Below are positions 16,276-25,913 of a stretch of DNA of 64,000 nucleotides, piece after piece. The stretch is from positions 6,961 to 70,960 of the forward strand of contig JAZRFR010000257.1 in the NCBI GenBank assembly GCA_045643785.1, in the 5' to 3' direction. The position numbers and the translations under genes are program-made. A model generated the notes under the pieces. It worked only from the letters and a program-made list of their open reading frames with translations, was not told where the DNA came from and did not search any database. Every line of letters begins with the position of its first letter. Within the stretch, counting starts at the first letter, position 1. The stretch comes from CAMEON01 sp045643785 (GTDB lineage: Bacteria; Bacillota; Clostridia; Oscillospirales; CAG-272).

Positions 16276-19200
16276 TCAGGCTAGCAGGTCACGATCCAGG
16301 ATATCGAAGGTTACACCGCCTACGTGAGCTTTGCTGATTTTATAAGCCTTAGCGCCGTCGTAGTAGGTAAAGCCTGCTTTCTCTGTTTGAAGTGTTCCGT
16401 ACAGGTTCTCGACCGTAATACCGTCCATGGATCCGTCACCTGCCTCGGTGTGGAAAGTGACAACAATCTCCAGGCCGCTTTCGTACAGCTGGTTGGAAAG
16501 GACGTAACGGTAAGGAGTAAGGGTATCCGTCAACTCATAGGTAATGGTGGAATCATCCACGACACATCCTTTATGAAGGACCTCAATGGTAACCCAGGCT
16601 CTCGCATCGCCGGTCTTGGCGGCGGCAAAGGTGATCTCCACCTGATCGGCGTTTTTGATAGCATCCTGAGCGCCGGTCGAGAAGCGGTTCTTGGTTCCCT
16701 CAACGGGAGTGTTCAGCGCCTCAATGGCTGCAGCATTCTGCTTGGTATGGAACGGCACCAGATAAACGGTTCCCTCCCACTTGCCTGCCGCGTCAATGGA
16801 CTTGAGCAGACCCGTGCTTTCGCTGTCTGCGCCTGCGCCGATCTGGACAACGGTATACTGTTTGTTGCCTGCGTTTACACCGATAGCGTTTGTTGTGCCG
16901 CCCGTGTAGCCGGGACGGGGCTCGTTGTCTGCCATCAGCTGTTCAATAGCCAGCTTTTCGGCATTTGCCTGCGCATCGTTAAAAGTAATATGATGCACCA
17001 TACGCAGACCATTTTTCCACAACAGTCTGAGCTGATCGTACGCGCCCTTCTTGGTCTCATAGAGGGAGCCATATTCACCCAGCGTGATGTTACTATGTCC
17101 CATGTTGTGGGCATTAACCAGGAAATTGCTCTTACGGTTAAGATTTCCGTAACGGGTACCGCCGTAGGCAGTACCACAAGTCAGAACTACGTCTACAGGG
17201 GTCAGACGCGTATTGGCTTCGCCAAGGAAGCCTGCAACGGCCTCGCCCTCGGGGATCTGGTGGGCAGAAATGGACTCGGGAGGATAACCGGCCAGCAGAG
17301 CCTCGCGATAGGCCTCCATGATGCGCTTGGAGACGATGTAGCGGTTGTACATGGACCACTCGGTGAAGTAGTCGCCCTTATATGCATCCCATGCGCCGCG
17401 GCCCTTATCACGGGGAGCGTCAATGGAAGCACGGTCGGTGAAGGAGGTGCCGAAGATCTCGTTGATCTTTTCAATACTCTCATAACGATCCAGGAGATAT
17501 CCGCGGAAGCCCTCGATCATGTAAGGATTGTAGTCACCTACTGATCCGGCCACATCGATCTCATGCTCGTGAACGGGAGATACGCCCACGAGGTGCTCGG
17601 GATTGGCTCCCTCACCACGGAAGGCGGAAGCTGTTCCCTGCAGGAAGGAGCGCAGGGGATAGAGGCGGAGCTTGGCCAAATCCAGAATTCCGTCGGCGTA
17701 GGTACCCACGTAGAAGGTAGAGCCCAACTCGTTATAGTCCATATACTCTCCTGCTTTGCCGATGGAAACGTACTTCTGCGTGCCGTCGATGGGATCCACG
17801 TAGGAGGCCAGCTTGCCCGTATGGGGGATCTTATTCCAGCGGTGGGTAAAGCAGGGCTCAAGGAAAAGGTACTCGGTTTCCAAACGAGTCACATACTGGT
17901 TGATATCCGAGAAGGTATAGTCGGCATACTTTGTGGACGCAAACCAAGCGTCGATGGCGGCATTGTCCTTACAGGAGGTCAGGCCGTTCAGTGCAGCGTT
18001 GGAAAGATCGGTACGTATGTGGCAGAAATCTCCTTTAGATACATATTTATCATCGTTATAGCCATCCGTATAATAAGCCGCAAAGAAACGGTTCTCACGG
18101 AAGCCGACGTCCAGTTCGGTAGCGTTAGCATTCTCATCGTAGATAGTCAGGTAGGACAGCACTTCTTGTCCCTCACGGGCAGGGAGAAAGACGGTATACT
18201 TTTGCCCTACGATGTTGGATGCGGAAACGCCTGTGGCGTCGGCAGGAAGCGTAACCCCTGCGTTGGCAAACTCGGCCTTCTGTGCATTTCCTTCATACAG
18301 ACCCTGTACCGAATGGAAATACAGAATAACAGAATCAGTAGCTCCGCTGTTGCGGACGGAAATAGCTACGGGAACGCCCGCCTTCTCGCCCGTCAGGGCG
18401 AAGGAACAATCCAGGGTATGCTCCGAGATCACGGAGCCGTCGGACAGCGAGATGAGCGCATAGCGAAGCTCACCCTTTTCGTTGGTGGTCTGGGAGGCAA
18501 CCAACAGCACCTCGTCGCTGACACCATCAGCAAAGTGTCCCGTTGCAATGGTGTGAGGTCCGGAGATCACGTCGCGGACGTTTACGGTCATGCGGATCAT
18601 ACCGAAGGCATCGAACACGCGGATATCACCGTTCTTGCCGTCGTGTTCGGCAAAGGGAGCGGTGGCGATCAGCACTTCATCGCCTACTTTGGCGGCGGCC
18701 ACTTGAACACCACCCTTCACGGAAGCATCAAAGGCCAAGAACTGAGTGATACAGGTCTGCTGGTTATTGAATACGCGGACGGTGGTAAAGTTGTCGGCGT
18801 GCTTCCCTTCGCCGGCTACCAGCGCGGGGCCGACGGCAAGGCCGTTGGACTGACCCATTTGCGCGTGGTAAATGGAAGTCTGGATACCCAGATTCAGGTC
18901 GGGAGCGGTGTAGAAAATGGTGTTGTTGACGTCGTTGGAGATCCGAGAAGGAAGATCAATGAACGCATTGACGATCTCTGTTTCGGATGCGTTAGTCATG
19001 TACAGGTACATGGCCTCATAGGTATACAGATCATCGTAGGTGTGCAGGGGCTCCTCACCTTCAAAGAACAGCACCAGCTTGTGGTCGTAGACCGCGACAC
19101 CCATGCCAAGCTGCTTGGCGGCTTCCTCGGGCGTAGTGGCGGTCAGATCGCTCTTTCCTGCCAAAGCACCCAGTTTCGCGGCATCCAGCGTTACGGTACC

Positions 19201-19566
19201 ATCCTTGGCGGTTGTGACGATCCCCTCGCCGCCTGCCTTGAGTTCGCCGTTGGCGTAATACTTCTTTCCGCCTGCGGTGACGGCCAGCGTCTTACGGCCG
19301 CCCAGCACCTCTTTGATACGGGTAGCAGTGGCATACTTCTCATAGTCGGGAAGTTTGGATGCGGGGAATTTCACCGAAGAGACCGTGGGCGCCGCATCGG
19401 CTTCGGTTTCAGGTTCAGAAGTGTTGTCGCCTGCTACCGTTTCGATGGTGTCGGGAAGATTGGATCCATCGGTGGGATCCTTCACTTGATTACAGGCCGC
19501 GAATGTCAAAAGCAGAACGAGCAGAAGTGATACGATAAGCAAATGTGATAGACGTTTTGTTTTCAT
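16276..19566 (-). CDS. Large secreted lipoprotein with glycosidase-like barrel, function unassigned
   Basis: About 1,096 residues from the ATG at 19566, picked because it gives a clean lipoprotein signal (hydrophobic run then 'LLTFAAC'); an alternative ATG at 19599 directly follows the upstream stop. An Asp/Thr/Glu-rich linker comes next. Residues about 60-230 and 250-480 look like beta domains, the second possibly a propeller. The region about 640-870 resembles a clan GH-A/GH42-like barrel: 'EGFRGYLLDRYESIEKINEI' is the usual 'short segment before the acid' pattern, with 'HEHEID' and 'TLGEYGS' as candidate acidic active-site segments. The C-terminal 250 residues are beta-rich. A cell-surface glycoside hydrolase is the best guess; family not certain. 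Confidence 0.6.
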   Translation of the reverse strand: MKTKRLSHLLIVSLLLVLLLTFAACNQVKDPTDGSNLPDTIETVAGDNTSEPETEADAAPTVSSVKFPASKLPDYEKYATATRIKEVLGGRKTLAVTAGGKKYYANGELKAGGEGIVTTAKDGTVTLDAAKLGALAGKSDLTATTPEEAAKQLGMGVAVYDHKLVLFFEGEEPLHTYDDLYTYEAMYLYMTNASETEIVNAFIDLPSRISNDVNNTIFYTAPDLNLGIQTSIYHAQMGQSNGLAVGPALVAGEGKHADNFTTVRVFNNQQTCITQFLAFDASVKGGVQVAAAKVGDEVLIATAPFAEHDGKNGDIRVFDAFGMIRMTVNVRDVISGPHTIATGHFADGVSDEVLLVASQTTNEKGELRYALISLSDGSVISEHTLDCSFALTGEKAGVPVAISVRNSGATDSVILYFHSVQGLYEGNAQKAEFANAGVTLPADATGVSASNIVGQKYTVFLPAREGQEVLSYLTIYDENANATELDVGFRENRFFAAYYTDGYNDDKYVSKGDFCHIRTDLSNAALNGLTSCKDNAAIDAWFASTKYADYTFSDINQYVTRLETEYLFLEPCFTHRWNKIPHTGKLASYVDPIDGTQKYVSIGKAGEYMDYNELGSTFYVGTYADGILDLAKLRLYPLRSFLQGTASAFRGEGANPEHLVGVSPVHEHEIDVAGSVGDYNPYMIEGFRGYLLDRYESIEKINEIFGTSFTDRASIDAPRDKGRGAWDAYKGDYFTEWSMYNRYIVSKRIMEAYREALLAGYPPESISAHQIPEGEAVAGFLGEANTRLTPVDVVLTCGTAYGGTRYGNLNRKSNFLVNAHNMGHSNITLGEYGSLYETKKGAYDQLRLLWKNGLRMVHHITFNDAQANAEKLAIEQLMADNEPRPGYTGGTTNAIGVNAGNKQYTVVQIGAGADSESTGLLKSIDAAGKWEGTVYLVPFHTKQNAAAIEALNTPVEGTKNRFSTGAQDAIKNADQVEITFAAAKTGDARAWVTIEVLHKGCVVDDSTITYELTDTLTPYRYVLSNQLYESGLEIVVTFHTEAGDGSMDGITVENLYGTLQTEKAGFTYYDGAKAYKISKAHVGGVTFDILDRDLLA

Positions 19567-19599
19567 AGTAATCGATGATCGTCCTTTCTTGGATTTCAT

Positions 19600-20217
19600 T
19601 CAGGAAAGCTTGTCCAAATAGGTGAGGGTATCAAAGGGTTCAAGGGGGGTATTGCTTTTGAGGTACAGGGGATGATGGGGGTGACCTTTTACCGAAATGG
19701 GGCCCGCATGGTACCAGACAGCGCCTGCGCGGTTTCCCAGCTCGGTCATTTCACGGACGCAATCCGCAAGGTAAGGGCGCTTTTCAATGATGGCTCCCCA
19801 AGCCGCCCAGACGGCGGGCTTTTCTCCTGCGATGGAAAGCAGATAGGCAAAAGCCTTCATGTTCTCGGTATGGAGCCACTCGTTGCGCTCCCGCTCCATA
19901 TCGTCGGGGCGGGTGGCGCGCTGGGCGTAGACGTTGAACATGAGGAAGGAATCGTAGCCGTTTGCCAATGCGATGCGCTGGGCGGATTTCAGGGTGGGGT
20001 CGAGGTTATTGGGGGCGGCGGTAGAGGGATTGATGCCCACGCAGATGACGGGGTTCTTCCCTCTTGTGCCCAGTATGTATCGGTACTCGTCGTAGCGGTT
20101 GGGGACGTAGAGCCAATCGTTTACCTCGTAGTCGGGGTGAGGCTTCAGGGCTTCGGTGAGAGCGTCCTCAAAGGGGAGGACATCGATATAGGTCGTGGGT
20201 GAGGTAGGAATGTGCAT
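19600..20217 (-). CDS. DUF1643 family protein
   Basis: A 205-residue soluble protein with the family core 'PVICVGINPSTAAPNNLDPT' at about 57-76 and 'FNVYAQRATRPDDM' near 100, ending with a conserved His-Pro segment ('KGHPHHPLYL'). The biochemical role of DUF1643 is not known. AAGGAGG is 7 bases from the ATG. It starts 13 bases after polC, so it is read from the same message; its stop touches the possible upstream start of the next lipoprotein gene. Confidence 0.85.
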   Translation of the reverse strand: MHIPTSPTTYIDVLPFEDALTEALKPHPDYEVNDWLYVPNRYDEYRYILGTRGKNPVICVGINPSTAAPNNLDPTLKSAQRIALANGYDSFLMFNVYAQRATRPDDMERERNEWLHTENMKAFAYLLSIAGEKPAVWAAWGAIIEKRPYLADCVREMTELGNRAGAVWYHAGPISVKGHPHHPLYLKSNTPLEPFDTLTYLDKLS

Positions 20218-20230
20218 GGTATATACCTCC

Positions 20231-23200
20231 TTAGAACTGCATAGTCATCTGATCCGTCTCGTTCACTCCGTCCAGCACGTGATTCTGGCGGAGAATATCC
20301 ACCACGGCACGGGTGAGCTTAGCGCGGGTCTGGAGGTCTTCGATGGAGAAGAAGGGCTCCTGATCGCGGGCGGCGACGATGTTGGCGGCGGCGTTCTCAC
20401 CGAGGCCGGCCAGAGAGGCAAAGGGCAGGCGGATCTTGCCATTCTCGGGCACGTACTCATCAGCGGTGGATTTTTCCAGATCCACGGGTAAGAAGCCGAT
20501 GCCGCGGGCGTAGGCCTCGTTGACCAGCTGGAGGACGGGGAGGCTCTGGGTCTCCTTGGGAGAAGCCTCGTTCTTTTGAGAACGCTTTTCAATATCCGTA
20601 ATGTAGTCCACTACGGCTTTCTTTCCACGCATGACCAGCGCGCCGTCAAAGCCCAAGGGCTGAACCGTGAACATGGCGCAATAGAAGGCCAAGGGAATAT
20701 GTACCTTGTACCATCCAAGACGGATAGCCGACATATCGTAGGCGGCGGCGTGAGCCTTGGGGAACATGTACTTGATCTTCTTACAGGAGGCGATGTACCA
20801 ATCAGGAACGCCGACCTCTCGCATTTCGGCCTCATATTCGGGGGTCAGGCCTTTGCCCTTTCGCACCATTTCCATGATTTTGAAGGCGTGGGACTTCTCG
20901 ACACCGTAGCGGATGAGAGCGAGCATGATGTCGTCTCTTGTACCGATAACCTCAGAGATGGTACAGGTTTTGTTGGCGATGAGTTCTTGGGCGTTGTTCG
21001 TCCAAACGTCGGTACCGTGGGACAGACCCGAGATCTGGAGCAGGTCGGAGAAGGTTTGGGGTTTACATTCCTCCAGCATCTTGATAACGAAGCGTGTACC
21101 CAACTCGGGGAGTCCCAGGGTGCCCAGAGTGCAACCAATTTCCTCGGGGGATGCGCCCAGAGGCTTGGTGCCCAAGAACAGTTCGTAAATGGATCGGTCA
21201 TTCATGGGAACGTCCAAAACCGAGGTGTTGGAATACTTTTCCAGATACTTATATTTGGTCGGCATATCGTGTCCCAGCTCGTCCAGCTTCAGCAAGGTAT
21301 CGTGGAGATACTCGAAGGTGAAGTGGGTGGTGACGATATCCGAATTGGGGTCGTCGGCGGGGTGCTGAACGGGGCAGAAATCGTAGATTTCCAGATGCTT
21401 GGGCACAACCACGATACCGCCGGGGTGCTGGCCCGTGGTGCGCTTAACGCCCACGCAGTGGGCTGAAAGACGGTTGACCTCAGCACGGTTGACGCTGATC
21501 TTCTTATCCTCCAGATACTTCATGACGAAGCCAAAGGCCGTTTTCTCGGCCACACCTCCGATGGTGCCCGCGCGGAAGACGTTCTCGGCGCCGAACAGCT
21601 CCTCGGTGTATTTATGGACTTTACCCTGGACTTCGCCCGAGAAGTTCAGGTCAATATCGGGGGATTTATCACCGTAGAAGCCGAGGAAGGTTTCAAAGGG
21701 AATGTCGTGGCCGTCGTAGTTGAGCTTGCGGCCGCAGTTAGGACAGATCTTATCCGGGAGATCAAAGCCGGAGAATACCTTTATCTGTTTCGCCGTTTCA
21801 AAGTCGGAATACTTACAGTCGGGGCACCAGTAGTGGGGAGGCAGAGGGTTCACCTCCGAGATGCCCGCCAGGTTGGCGACCACAGACGAACCAACGGATC
21901 CGCGTGAGCCAACCAAATAGCCCTGAGATTCCGAGTAAGCCACCAGCTTTTGGGCGATCATGTAGAGCACCGCAAAGCCGTTCTTGATGATGGAGGGCAG
22001 TTCCCTTTCCAGTCTGTCCTTGACGATATCGGGCAGGGGGTCACCGTAACGGGACTTGGCGGTCTCGTAACAGATGCGCTCCAGATCCTCGTCCGCGCCG
22101 TCCATGTGGGGGTTGAAGGTGCCCTTGGGGAAAGGTCGGACGTCGGCCTCGATCATATCTGCGATCATGTTGGTATTGGTCACAACGACCTCATAAGCCT
22201 TTTCCTCACCAAGGTAGGAGAATTCCTCCAGCATTTCCTCGGTGGTACGAAGGTAGAGGCCGCTATCTTTATCGAAGTCCTTGAACTTCATACCTGCCTG
22301 CAGGATCTTACGGTAGACGTCGTCCTCGGGGTTGAGGAAGTGGGCGTCACAGGTAGCGACAACAGGCTTTCCGTACTGTTCACCCAAGGCAACCACGCGG
22401 CGATTGAGGTTGCGGAGCTCCTCCTCGTCCTTGAACTTCCCTTCTTCGATCAAGAAACGGTTGTTGCAGACAGGCTGGATCTCCAGGTAGTCGTAGAACT
22501 TAACGATCTCGGCGATATCCGCATCGGGACGGTTATCGATGATGGCGCGCATCAGCTCACCCGCCTCGCAGGCGGAGCCCACCAGCAAACCTTCCCTGTG
22601 CTTTTCCAGCTCGGTCTTGGGAATGCGGGGATTGCGGCGGTAGTATTTCAGGTAACTGTAGGAAACCAGCTTGTAGAGGTTCTTGAGTCCCGTGGCGTTC
22701 TTGACCAGAAGCACCTGATGGTAAGGGCGGAGCTTTAAGGGGTCGGTCTTCTCTGCCATTTCGGAGACCAATTTATCGTAGGTGCGTACGTCCTGCTCGT
22801 CCAAGTCGCGGAGCATACAGAAATAGATAGCGGCCAGCATGGCAGCATCATCACAGGCGCGGTGATGGTTGAAGTCACCCAAGTTGTAATGCCCTGCTAC
22901 GGTATCCAGCTTGTGATTCTTCAAATCGGGGATCAGGAAGCGGGCCAGTGCCAAGGTATCGAGATAGGGGTTTTTGAAATCCAAACCGTTGCGTACAGCG
23001 GCGGCGCGGATGAAACCCGTATCGAAGTCGGCGTTATGGGCGATGAGGAGAACGTCTCCGCCCGTGTCCTCCCGCTTGCCAAGGAATGCAAAGAAATTGC
23101 GGAGGGCGTCTGCCTCAGAGGGGGCATCCTTCACCATCTCGTTGGTGATACCCGTGAGTTTCACGATCTCCTCAGGGATGGGCTGTTCGGGATTGACAAA

Positions 23201-24703
23201 GGTATTAAAGGTGTCCAGCACCTTGCCGTCCTTGATCTTGACCGCGCCGATTTCGGTAATGCGGCAGTTCTGGACGGACAAGCCTGTTGTTTCAATATCG
23301 AAGACTACGGCTTCCCCGTTCATATGGCCGGGGCAATCGCCGTACAGAGCGGAGGCAGTATTATTGACGAAGTAGGCCTCCATGCCCCAGATGACCTTTT
23401 GACCGATTTTCTCGGCGGTCAGCATGGCATCCTGATAGGCCTGCACGTTGCCGTGGTCGGTAATGGCAATGGCGGAGTGACCCCACTTGTTGGCCTGCTT
23501 GACCAGATCGGAAGGAGGAATAACGGCATCCATGGAAGACATCTGTGTATGGACGTGGAGTTCTACACGCTTTTTCTCGGCGTTGTCCTTTCGGGCGGCG
23601 CGGCTGATCTTGGCGATGGCGTTATGGTAGAACAAGAGGTCGGGTCCTTCGGTTCGGTCGCGGCGCATTTCCCGCTTGGTATATCCGCGGAGCGCCAAAA
23701 CGGCGCCGTTGGAAACGACCTTGGAGATCGCATCTGCATCCTCGGGGAGAAGGCCACTGGCGCGCACCTCAATGGATGCGGAGTTATCGGTCAGATCGAA
23801 GGTGATATTGAATTTGTCTCCCTGTCGGGTGGGTTCTTTGGTAAAGCCGAAGACCTCGCCCAGGATCACCAGATTCCGCATGGGCTTATCAATAGCGGAA
23901 AGGGGCGTGGGAACAATGTCAAATTCGCCGCCGACGGCATACTCGGGGGCGGAAATATCAAAGTCCATAAAGCCGATCTTGACCCGCCCGTCCTTGACCA
24001 CGGGGGTATGGACGGCTCCGCTGTTCTCATCGAAAAGGGACTGCACACGGGGGAGGATCTCCTCGGGCTCGGCGGCAGGCTTGGGGGCGCCGCCGTACCC
24101 GCCCTGAGCTTCGGCGGCACGGCGTTCGGCAACCGATTGAGAATAATTTTTCTCGGCTTCTGCGATCTGCTTATCCATTGCGGCCAGTCTTTCCACCTGT
24201 CTGGCAGTCAGCATATCCGCTTGGATGTCTTCGGAGTTCTCAACGGTCACGAGAATGTCCAGACCGAACTCGCTTTTGAGGATGCGAGACATGATATCGG
24301 GTGTGTGAGCAGTAGTCAGGAGCATGACGCCTTCACGGATGAAGGGGATCTCAATGCGGAGGGTATTGCCTTCCAGAACATGGCGGTATGTAGAAAAAAA
24401 TCCCCGCGCTACAACACCGACGCGTTCGGTCTCCTTCAAAAGTTCAGGGACGTAGTCGGCGGAGAATAGCTCGGGGGGATAATGGGGGAGAAACTTGACA
24501 TAGTTCAGCTGGTATGTCTCGGCAATCTCGGCCTCCATGCGGTACAGCTCGTCCTTTTTCACAAGGCGCGGAAAATCAACCTCCAACTGGAGGGCGCGGT
24601 TTCCCTTATCAGCGCGGACGACGGGATTCTGCGCCATCTCCAGAATGGCGCGGGCGGTAGCATTCGGTGTATAGCGATTCAGAATTTCCAGTACGGTTTT
24701 CAT
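20231..24703 (-). CDS. polC: DNA polymerase III alpha subunit, PolC type
   Basis: A 1,490-residue replicative polymerase, of the length expected for PolC. Domains in order: N-terminal domain (1-250), OB-fold (about 270-370), first part of the PHP domain ('ELHVHTQMSSMDAV' near 381), an inserted DEDD 3'-5' exonuclease ('VVFDIETTGL' near 468 to about 630), the rest of the PHP domain, a zinc-binding loop ('CPDCKYS' and 'CPNCGRK' near 965-990), and the polymerase core with the catalytic 'SPDIDLNFSG' near 1014. This architecture is specific to low-GC Gram-positives and relatives. It closes the isoprenoid/site-2 protease cluster, the order seen in Bacillus. GGAAGAGAG precedes the ATG. Confidence 0.98.
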   Translation of the reverse strand: MKTVLEILNRYTPNATARAILEMAQNPVVRADKGNRALQLEVDFPRLVKKDELYRMEAEIAETYQLNYVKFLPHYPPELFSADYVPELLKETERVGVVARGFFSTYRHVLEGNTLRIEIPFIREGVMLLTTAHTPDIMSRILKSEFGLDILVTVENSEDIQADMLTARQVERLAAMDKQIAEAEKNYSQSVAERRAAEAQGGYGGAPKPAAEPEEILPRVQSLFDENSGAVHTPVVKDGRVKIGFMDFDISAPEYAVGGEFDIVPTPLSAIDKPMRNLVILGEVFGFTKEPTRQGDKFNITFDLTDNSASIEVRASGLLPEDADAISKVVSNGAVLALRGYTKREMRRDRTEGPDLLFYHNAIAKISRAARKDNAEKKRVELHVHTQMSSMDAVIPPSDLVKQANKWGHSAIAITDHGNVQAYQDAMLTAEKIGQKVIWGMEAYFVNNTASALYGDCPGHMNGEAVVFDIETTGLSVQNCRITEIGAVKIKDGKVLDTFNTFVNPEQPIPEEIVKLTGITNEMVKDAPSEADALRNFFAFLGKREDTGGDVLLIAHNADFDTGFIRAAAVRNGLDFKNPYLDTLALARFLIPDLKNHKLDTVAGHYNLGDFNHHRACDDAAMLAAIYFCMLRDLDEQDVRTYDKLVSEMAEKTDPLKLRPYHQVLLVKNATGLKNLYKLVSYSYLKYYRRNPRIPKTELEKHREGLLVGSACEAGELMRAIIDNRPDADIAEIVKFYDYLEIQPVCNNRFLIEEGKFKDEEELRNLNRRVVALGEQYGKPVVATCDAHFLNPEDDVYRKILQAGMKFKDFDKDSGLYLRTTEEMLEEFSYLGEEKAYEVVVTNTNMIADMIEADVRPFPKGTFNPHMDGADEDLERICYETAKSRYGDPLPDIVKDRLERELPSIIKNGFAVLYMIAQKLVAYSESQGYLVGSRGSVGSSVVANLAGISEVNPLPPHYWCPDCKYSDFETAKQIKVFSGFDLPDKICPNCGRKLNYDGHDIPFETFLGFYGDKSPDIDLNFSGEVQGKVHKYTEELFGAENVFRAGTIGGVAEKTAFGFVMKYLEDKKISVNRAEVNRLSAHCVGVKRTTGQHPGGIVVVPKHLEIYDFCPVQHPADDPNSDIVTTHFTFEYLHDTLLKLDELGHDMPTKYKYLEKYSNTSVLDVPMNDRSIYELFLGTKPLGASPEEIGCTLGTLGLPELGTRFVIKMLEECKPQTFSDLLQISGLSHGTDVWTNNAQELIANKTCTISEVIGTRDDIMLALIRYGVEKSHAFKIMEMVRKGKGLTPEYEAEMREVGVPDWYIASCKKIKYMFPKAHAAAYDMSAIRLGWYKVHIPLAFYCAMFTVQPLGFDGALVMRGKKAVVDYITDIEKRSQKNEASPKETQSLPVLQLVNEAYARGIGFLPVDLEKSTADEYVPENGKIRLPFASLAGLGENAAANIVAARDQEPFFSIEDLQTRAKLTRAVVDILRQNHVLDGVNETDQMTMQF

Positions 24704-24723
24704 AATTTGCTCTCTTCCTTTTT

Positions 24724-24742
24724 GCGGGGGGTGTCATCCCGC
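24724..24742 (-). repeat. Small GC hairpin in the ispG-polC gap
   Basis: GCGGG / CCCGC around a 9-base loop, ending about 20 bases before polC. On the minus strand an A run, not a T run, follows, so it is unlikely to terminate ispG transcription. Confidence 0.35.
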
Positions 24743-24802
24743 GTTTTTTGTATGAAAAAAATAGGGTGTGAAGATAAATTTACGCGATATGAGTCGCAAG
24801 AA

Positions 24803-25885
24803 TCATGTTTGCATCTCTTTCAGTTTTTGAATCAACGTAGGGATGACGGCATCCTCGGAGATCTTACCGAGGATCTCCCCTTTGGCAAACAACAGTGCTT
24901 CGCCCTTGCCGCCTGCGATACCGATATCGGCTTCTCTTGCCTCTCCCGGGCCGTTGACGATACAGCCCATGAGGGCGACCTTAACGGGAAGTTTGTCCAG
25001 CCCCTCGGCCTTGACAGCGCTTTCAAAGCGGGTATGTAGGTCGATGAGGTCGATCTTGGTTCGTCCGCAGGTGGGGCAGGATACGATCTGCAAGCCGCAT
25101 TGACCTTCAATGCCGACGGCGTTGATGATCTTTCTTGCGGCAGCGATCTCCTGCACGGGATCGGCGGTGAGAGACACGCGGAAGGTGTCACCAATGCCCT
25201 CGCAGAGCAGGGCTCCGATGCCTACGGAGGACTTGACCAGCCCCATTTCTGCGCCGCCAGCCTCGGTTACGCCGAGGTGGAGAGGATAGGGACAGGACTG
25301 CGCCAGAAGGCGGTTAGCAGCGATCATAGCGGGAACGGTGGAGGCCTTGATGGAAATGACGATATTGGTATAGTCGTACTTTTCAAGCAATGCGGCGTGG
25401 TAGAGAGCACTCTCACAGAGGGCTTCGGGGGTAGGGGTGCCGTATTTAGCCAGAATGTGTTTTTCCAAGGAGCCGCTGTTGACACCGATGCGAATGGGGA
25501 TGTTTTTCGCCTTGCAGGCGTTCACCACTGCCTTCACGCGGTCATCGTCTCCGATGTTGCCGGGATTGATGCGGATCTTGTCTACACCGTATTCGGCGCA
25601 TTTGAGCGCTATTTTGTAATCGAAATGGATATCCGCCACGATGGGAGTGGTGATTCCCTGTTCCTTGATGGCTCGAACCGTTTCGGCGGCTTCGAGGTCG
25701 GGGACAGTAATGCGAACTATATCGCATCCGGCGGAGGCGAGGGCTTTGATCTGGTCTATGGTTGCCGTCACGTCGTGGGTATCGGTATTGGTCATGGATT
25801 GGATGGCGATGGGATTGAGTCCGCCAATGGTGATTTTGCCGATCTTGACCTCGGGGGTTGGACGACGGATTGCGTTGTAATTCAT
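24803..25885 (-). CDS. ispG: 4-hydroxy-3-methylbut-2-en-1-yl diphosphate synthase (flavodoxin/ferredoxin)
   Basis: A 360-residue MEP-pathway enzyme that converts MEcPP to HMBPP. The N-terminal barrel starts 'VKIGKITIGGLNPIAIQSM'; the C-terminal domain has the 4Fe-4S ligands in 'SCPTCGRTKID' (Cys about 269 and 272) and 'MGCIVNGPGEA' (Cys about 307, with the essential Glu). Full length and all key residues present. It sits between rseP and polC; dxr of the same pathway is two genes upstream. Confidence 0.97.
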   Translation of the reverse strand: MNYNAIRRPTPEVKIGKITIGGLNPIAIQSMTNTDTHDVTATIDQIKALASAGCDIVRITVPDLEAAETVRAIKEQGITTPIVADIHFDYKIALKCAEYGVDKIRINPGNIGDDDRVKAVVNACKAKNIPIRIGVNSGSLEKHILAKYGTPTPEALCESALYHAALLEKYDYTNIVISIKASTVPAMIAANRLLAQSCPYPLHLGVTEAGGAEMGLVKSSVGIGALLCEGIGDTFRVSLTADPVQEIAAARKIINAVGIEGQCGLQIVSCPTCGRTKIDLIDLHTRFESAVKAEGLDKLPVKVALMGCIVNGPGEAREADIGIAGGKGEALLFAKGEILGKISEDAVIPTLIQKLKEMQT

Positions 25886-25913
25886 ATTACGGCCTCCTTC
25901 CTGCTTTTTTGAA

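Noticed and set aside
17563..19530. 655-codon open frame on the plus strand
   Set aside because: Antisense to the large lipoprotein; biased codon use of the real gene keeps the opposite frame open. No protein features.
22862..24469. 535-codon open frame opposite polC
   Set aside because: PolC is complete on the other strand; the frame is a GC-driven shadow.
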